The position numbers and the translations under genes are program-made. DNA of 39,535 bases from Amycolatopsis acididurans. Its GTDB lineage: Bacteria; Actinomycetota; Actinomycetes; Mycobacteriales; Pseudonocardiaceae. Location: positions 1-39,535 of the forward strand of contig NZ_JAAXLS010000060.1 of assembly GCF_012328925.1 (NCBI RefSeq), written 5' to 3'. Below are positions 38,063 through 39,535 of the stretch, piece by piece (position 1 is the stretch's first letter; every line of letters starts with the position of its first letter). Below the pieces are notes generated by a model. It ran no database searches, was not told where the DNA came from, and saw nothing but the letters and a program-made list of their open reading frames with translations.

Positions 38063-39535
38063 TCAGTTGACGCAAGTGATGCCGTCGGCCGTGATCGGCT
38101 TGTCGTCCGGGGCCGCGGGCGGCGGGGCCGCGCTCGACGAGGACTGCGCCGGTGCCTGCCGCACGTTGGCCGCGCTGCTGGCCTGCTGGAAGTCGCTGCC
38201 GATGACCACGAGGACGTGCCCCGCCGGGACGCTGTCGTCCTCCACCAGCGACGACTTCGAGCCCAGCGCGTCGGCCACGGTCTGCGCCTTGTCCTTCGCG
38301 CCCGCCGGGTAGCGCACGGCGGTCGACTTGACGTTGCCGCTGGCGTTCTTGGTCTCCCCGGCGGTGAAACCCTTGGCGCTCAGCGACTCGGAAACGTTGG
38401 CGGCAAGGCCTTCCTTCGACGTTCCGTTGTGGACGTCCACCGTGGTCGCCGAGTTCTGGGAGCCGGCGGCCGCGGGCTGCTGCGGGGCGGGCACGCCGGT
38501 GACGGTCTGCACGAAGTCGTGCACCTGCTGTGGGTCGACCTGGATGGCCTGCCCGTCCTCGGGCGTGTCGTAGTCCACGTTGACCACCGGGATGGTCTCG
38601 AACTGCAGCTGGCCGCCGGTCAGGCCCTTCATCTGCTGGGCGAACGCGAAAATGTCCCAGCCCTGGTTGAGCACCACGGACTTCTTGATCGCGTCGGTCA
38701 GGCCGGAGAGCTTGCCCGGGTCCGCCAGCGTGCCCGCGGAGAGCACCTTCTGCGCCATCCCTGCCATGAACACCTGCTGCCGCACGACCCGGTCCAGGTC
38801 ACCGCGGGGCAGGCCGTGCCGCTGACGGACGAACTCGAGGGCCTCGACGCCGGAGATGGTGTGCCGTCCGGCGGTGAACCTCGCACCCGAGTAGGGATCG
38901 TTGACGTTGTCCTTGAGGCACACGTCGACGCCGCCGATGGCCTTGGTGATGTCGGAGAAGCCGAGCAGGTTGATCGAGGCGTAGTTGTCGATGCCGAAGC
39001 CGGTGAGCTGCTGAACCGTCGCGATCAGCGTCTTCGCGCCCGCCTGGTTGCTCTTGAGCTCGACGTCCTTGGCGTCGGTGTCGCCGGAGGCCTGCAGCTT
39101 CGAGCGTTCGGTGGCCTTGCCGCGGGCGTACGCCGAGTTGATCTTGTGCTTGCCGAAGCCGGGAATGTTGACGTACGAGTCGCGCGGCAGCGACATCGCG
39201 ACGGCCTTGCTGCCGTTGTTGGGGATGTGCACCAGGATCAGGGTGTCGGTGTTCTCCTCGCCGTCGGAGACACCGGCCCGCAGCTGGTCGAGCAGCTGCT
39301 GGGGCAGCGGGTTGCCCTGCGCGTCGGTGCGGCTGTCCATGCCGACCAGCAGGATGTCCCGCGCGCCGTCGGCGGGCTGGTCCTGGCTGATCACGTCGGT
39401 GGTGGTCAGGCCGCCGACCAGGCCCTGCATGGCGGCCCACGCGTAGCCGGTCAGGCTCATCACGAGCAGCGAGACGACGGCGACCGCGATCTTGGCCCCG
39501 AAGCGCCTGCGGCGGGGCGGGGGCGGTGCGGGACC
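38063..39535 (-). CDS. LytR-CpsA-Psr (LCP) family cell-wall glycopolymer ligase, 5' end beyond window
   Basis: At least 490 residues are present; the N-terminus is cut at the window edge. The visible start reads GPAPPPPRRRRFGAKIAV, a basic cytoplasmic segment, and a transmembrane helix follows (about residues 16-40 as seen). The extracytoplasmic LCP domain begins at ILLVGMDSRTD and contains SLPRDSYVNIPG, INSAYARG and FVRQRHGLPRGDLDRV with the conserved Arg and Asp residues. A LytR_C domain (VDVHNGTSKEGLAANVSESL) and a Ser/Pro-rich tail end it. LCP enzymes transfer lipid-linked polymers such as arabinogalactan to peptidoglycan. The stop is at 38063. Confidence 0.93.
   Translation of the reverse strand, partial: GPAPPPPRRRRFGAKIAVAVVSLLVMSLTGYAWAAMQGLVGGLTTTDVISQDQPADGARDILLVGMDSRTDAQGNPLPQQLLDQLRAGVSDGEENTDTLILVHIPNNGSKAVAMSLPRDSYVNIPGFGKHKINSAYARGKATERSKLQASGDTDAKDVELKSNQAGAKTLIATVQQLTGFGIDNYASINLLGFSDITKAIGGVDVCLKDNVNDPYSGARFTAGRHTISGVEALEFVRQRHGLPRGDLDRVVRQQVFMAGMAQKVLSAGTLADPGKLSGLTDAIKKSVVLNQGWDIFAFAQQMKGLTGGQLQFETIPVVNVDYDTPEDGQAIQVDPQQVHDFVQTVTGVPAPQQPAAAGSQNSATTVDVHNGTSKEGLAANVSESLSAKGFTAGETKNASGNVKSTAVRYPAGAKDKAQTVADALGSKSSLVEDDSVPAGHVLVVIGSDFQQASSAANVRQAPAQSSSSAAPPPAAPDDKPITADGITCVN

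Overview
The window is high-GC, gene-dense chromosomal DNA from a filamentous actinomycete. A Pseudonocardiaceae member of the Amycolatopsis kind fits best. Supporting signs are the GC-rich third codon positions, frequent GTG starts, several genes whose start codon lies 6-7 nt after a -10 box (leaderless transcripts), a mycobacterium-like sigK/rskA lipid locus, a WS/DGAT acyltransferase, and many FAD, GntR, TetR and PaaX functions. The genus is an inference; no rRNA or taxonomic marker gene is present. There is no phage, transposase, integrase or CRISPR array.

Layout. 1-444: two opposed arrays of a degenerate 22-bp tandem repeat and no convincing gene. 445-5077: a divergent catabolic locus. 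On the minus strand it has two Asp/Glu racemase/maleate isomerase-like enzymes and an FCD-type GntR regulator; on the plus strand it has a D-2-hydroxyacid dehydrogenase and an amidase. Two near-identical TTGTNGACAA dyads control or punctuate it. 5074-11414: housekeeping or accessory oxidoreductases (aldo/keto reductase, WS/DGAT, Xi-class GST, ThDP enzyme, flavodoxin-like reductase, DUF2795). 11397-11496: another array of the same 22-bp repeat. 11543-14549: a PaaX-type regulator, a StyA-like flavin monooxygenase and an epoxide-hydrolase-like alpha/beta hydrolase, apparently one operon. 14643-19699: a small Cys-rich gene with a TTA codon in an AT-rich patch, DUF1015, PepE, a divergent XRE/GntR mini-regulator pair, a J-domain/NERD fusion, a membrane protein and DUF2237.

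19815-21606 is a tightly overlapping three-gene operon built around a Cys-form UGSC (seleno)protein. Two partners of unknown function are coupled to it by ATGA and GTGA overlaps.

21646-29953 is the most coherent system. It contains an ECF sigma factor of the SigK type, its zinc anti-sigma factor RskA, two cyclopropane-fatty-acid-synthase-like methyltransferases, an FAD amine-oxidase-like desaturase/dehydrogenase, DUF1365, DUF1295, a second (SigG/SnoaL-type) sigma factor and a DinB-like protein. Three promoters share the pattern CAA(G/T)CCG-N15-CGAA(T/C). One lies before sigK and the other two are divergent between the FAD gene and the second methyltransferase gene. The sequence therefore itself suggests one sigma-controlled membrane-lipid modification regulon.

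29991-39535: a GlcD/GlcF-like flavin/Fe-S oxidoreductase, a decayed virginiamycin B lyase-like gene, dienelactone hydrolase, a tRNA with a Leu(UAG) anticodon but a short class-I variable loop, DUF3618, a TetR regulator divergent from a Baeyer-Villiger monooxygenase, an XRE regulator, and the 5'-truncated end of a LytR-CpsA-Psr cell-wall ligase.
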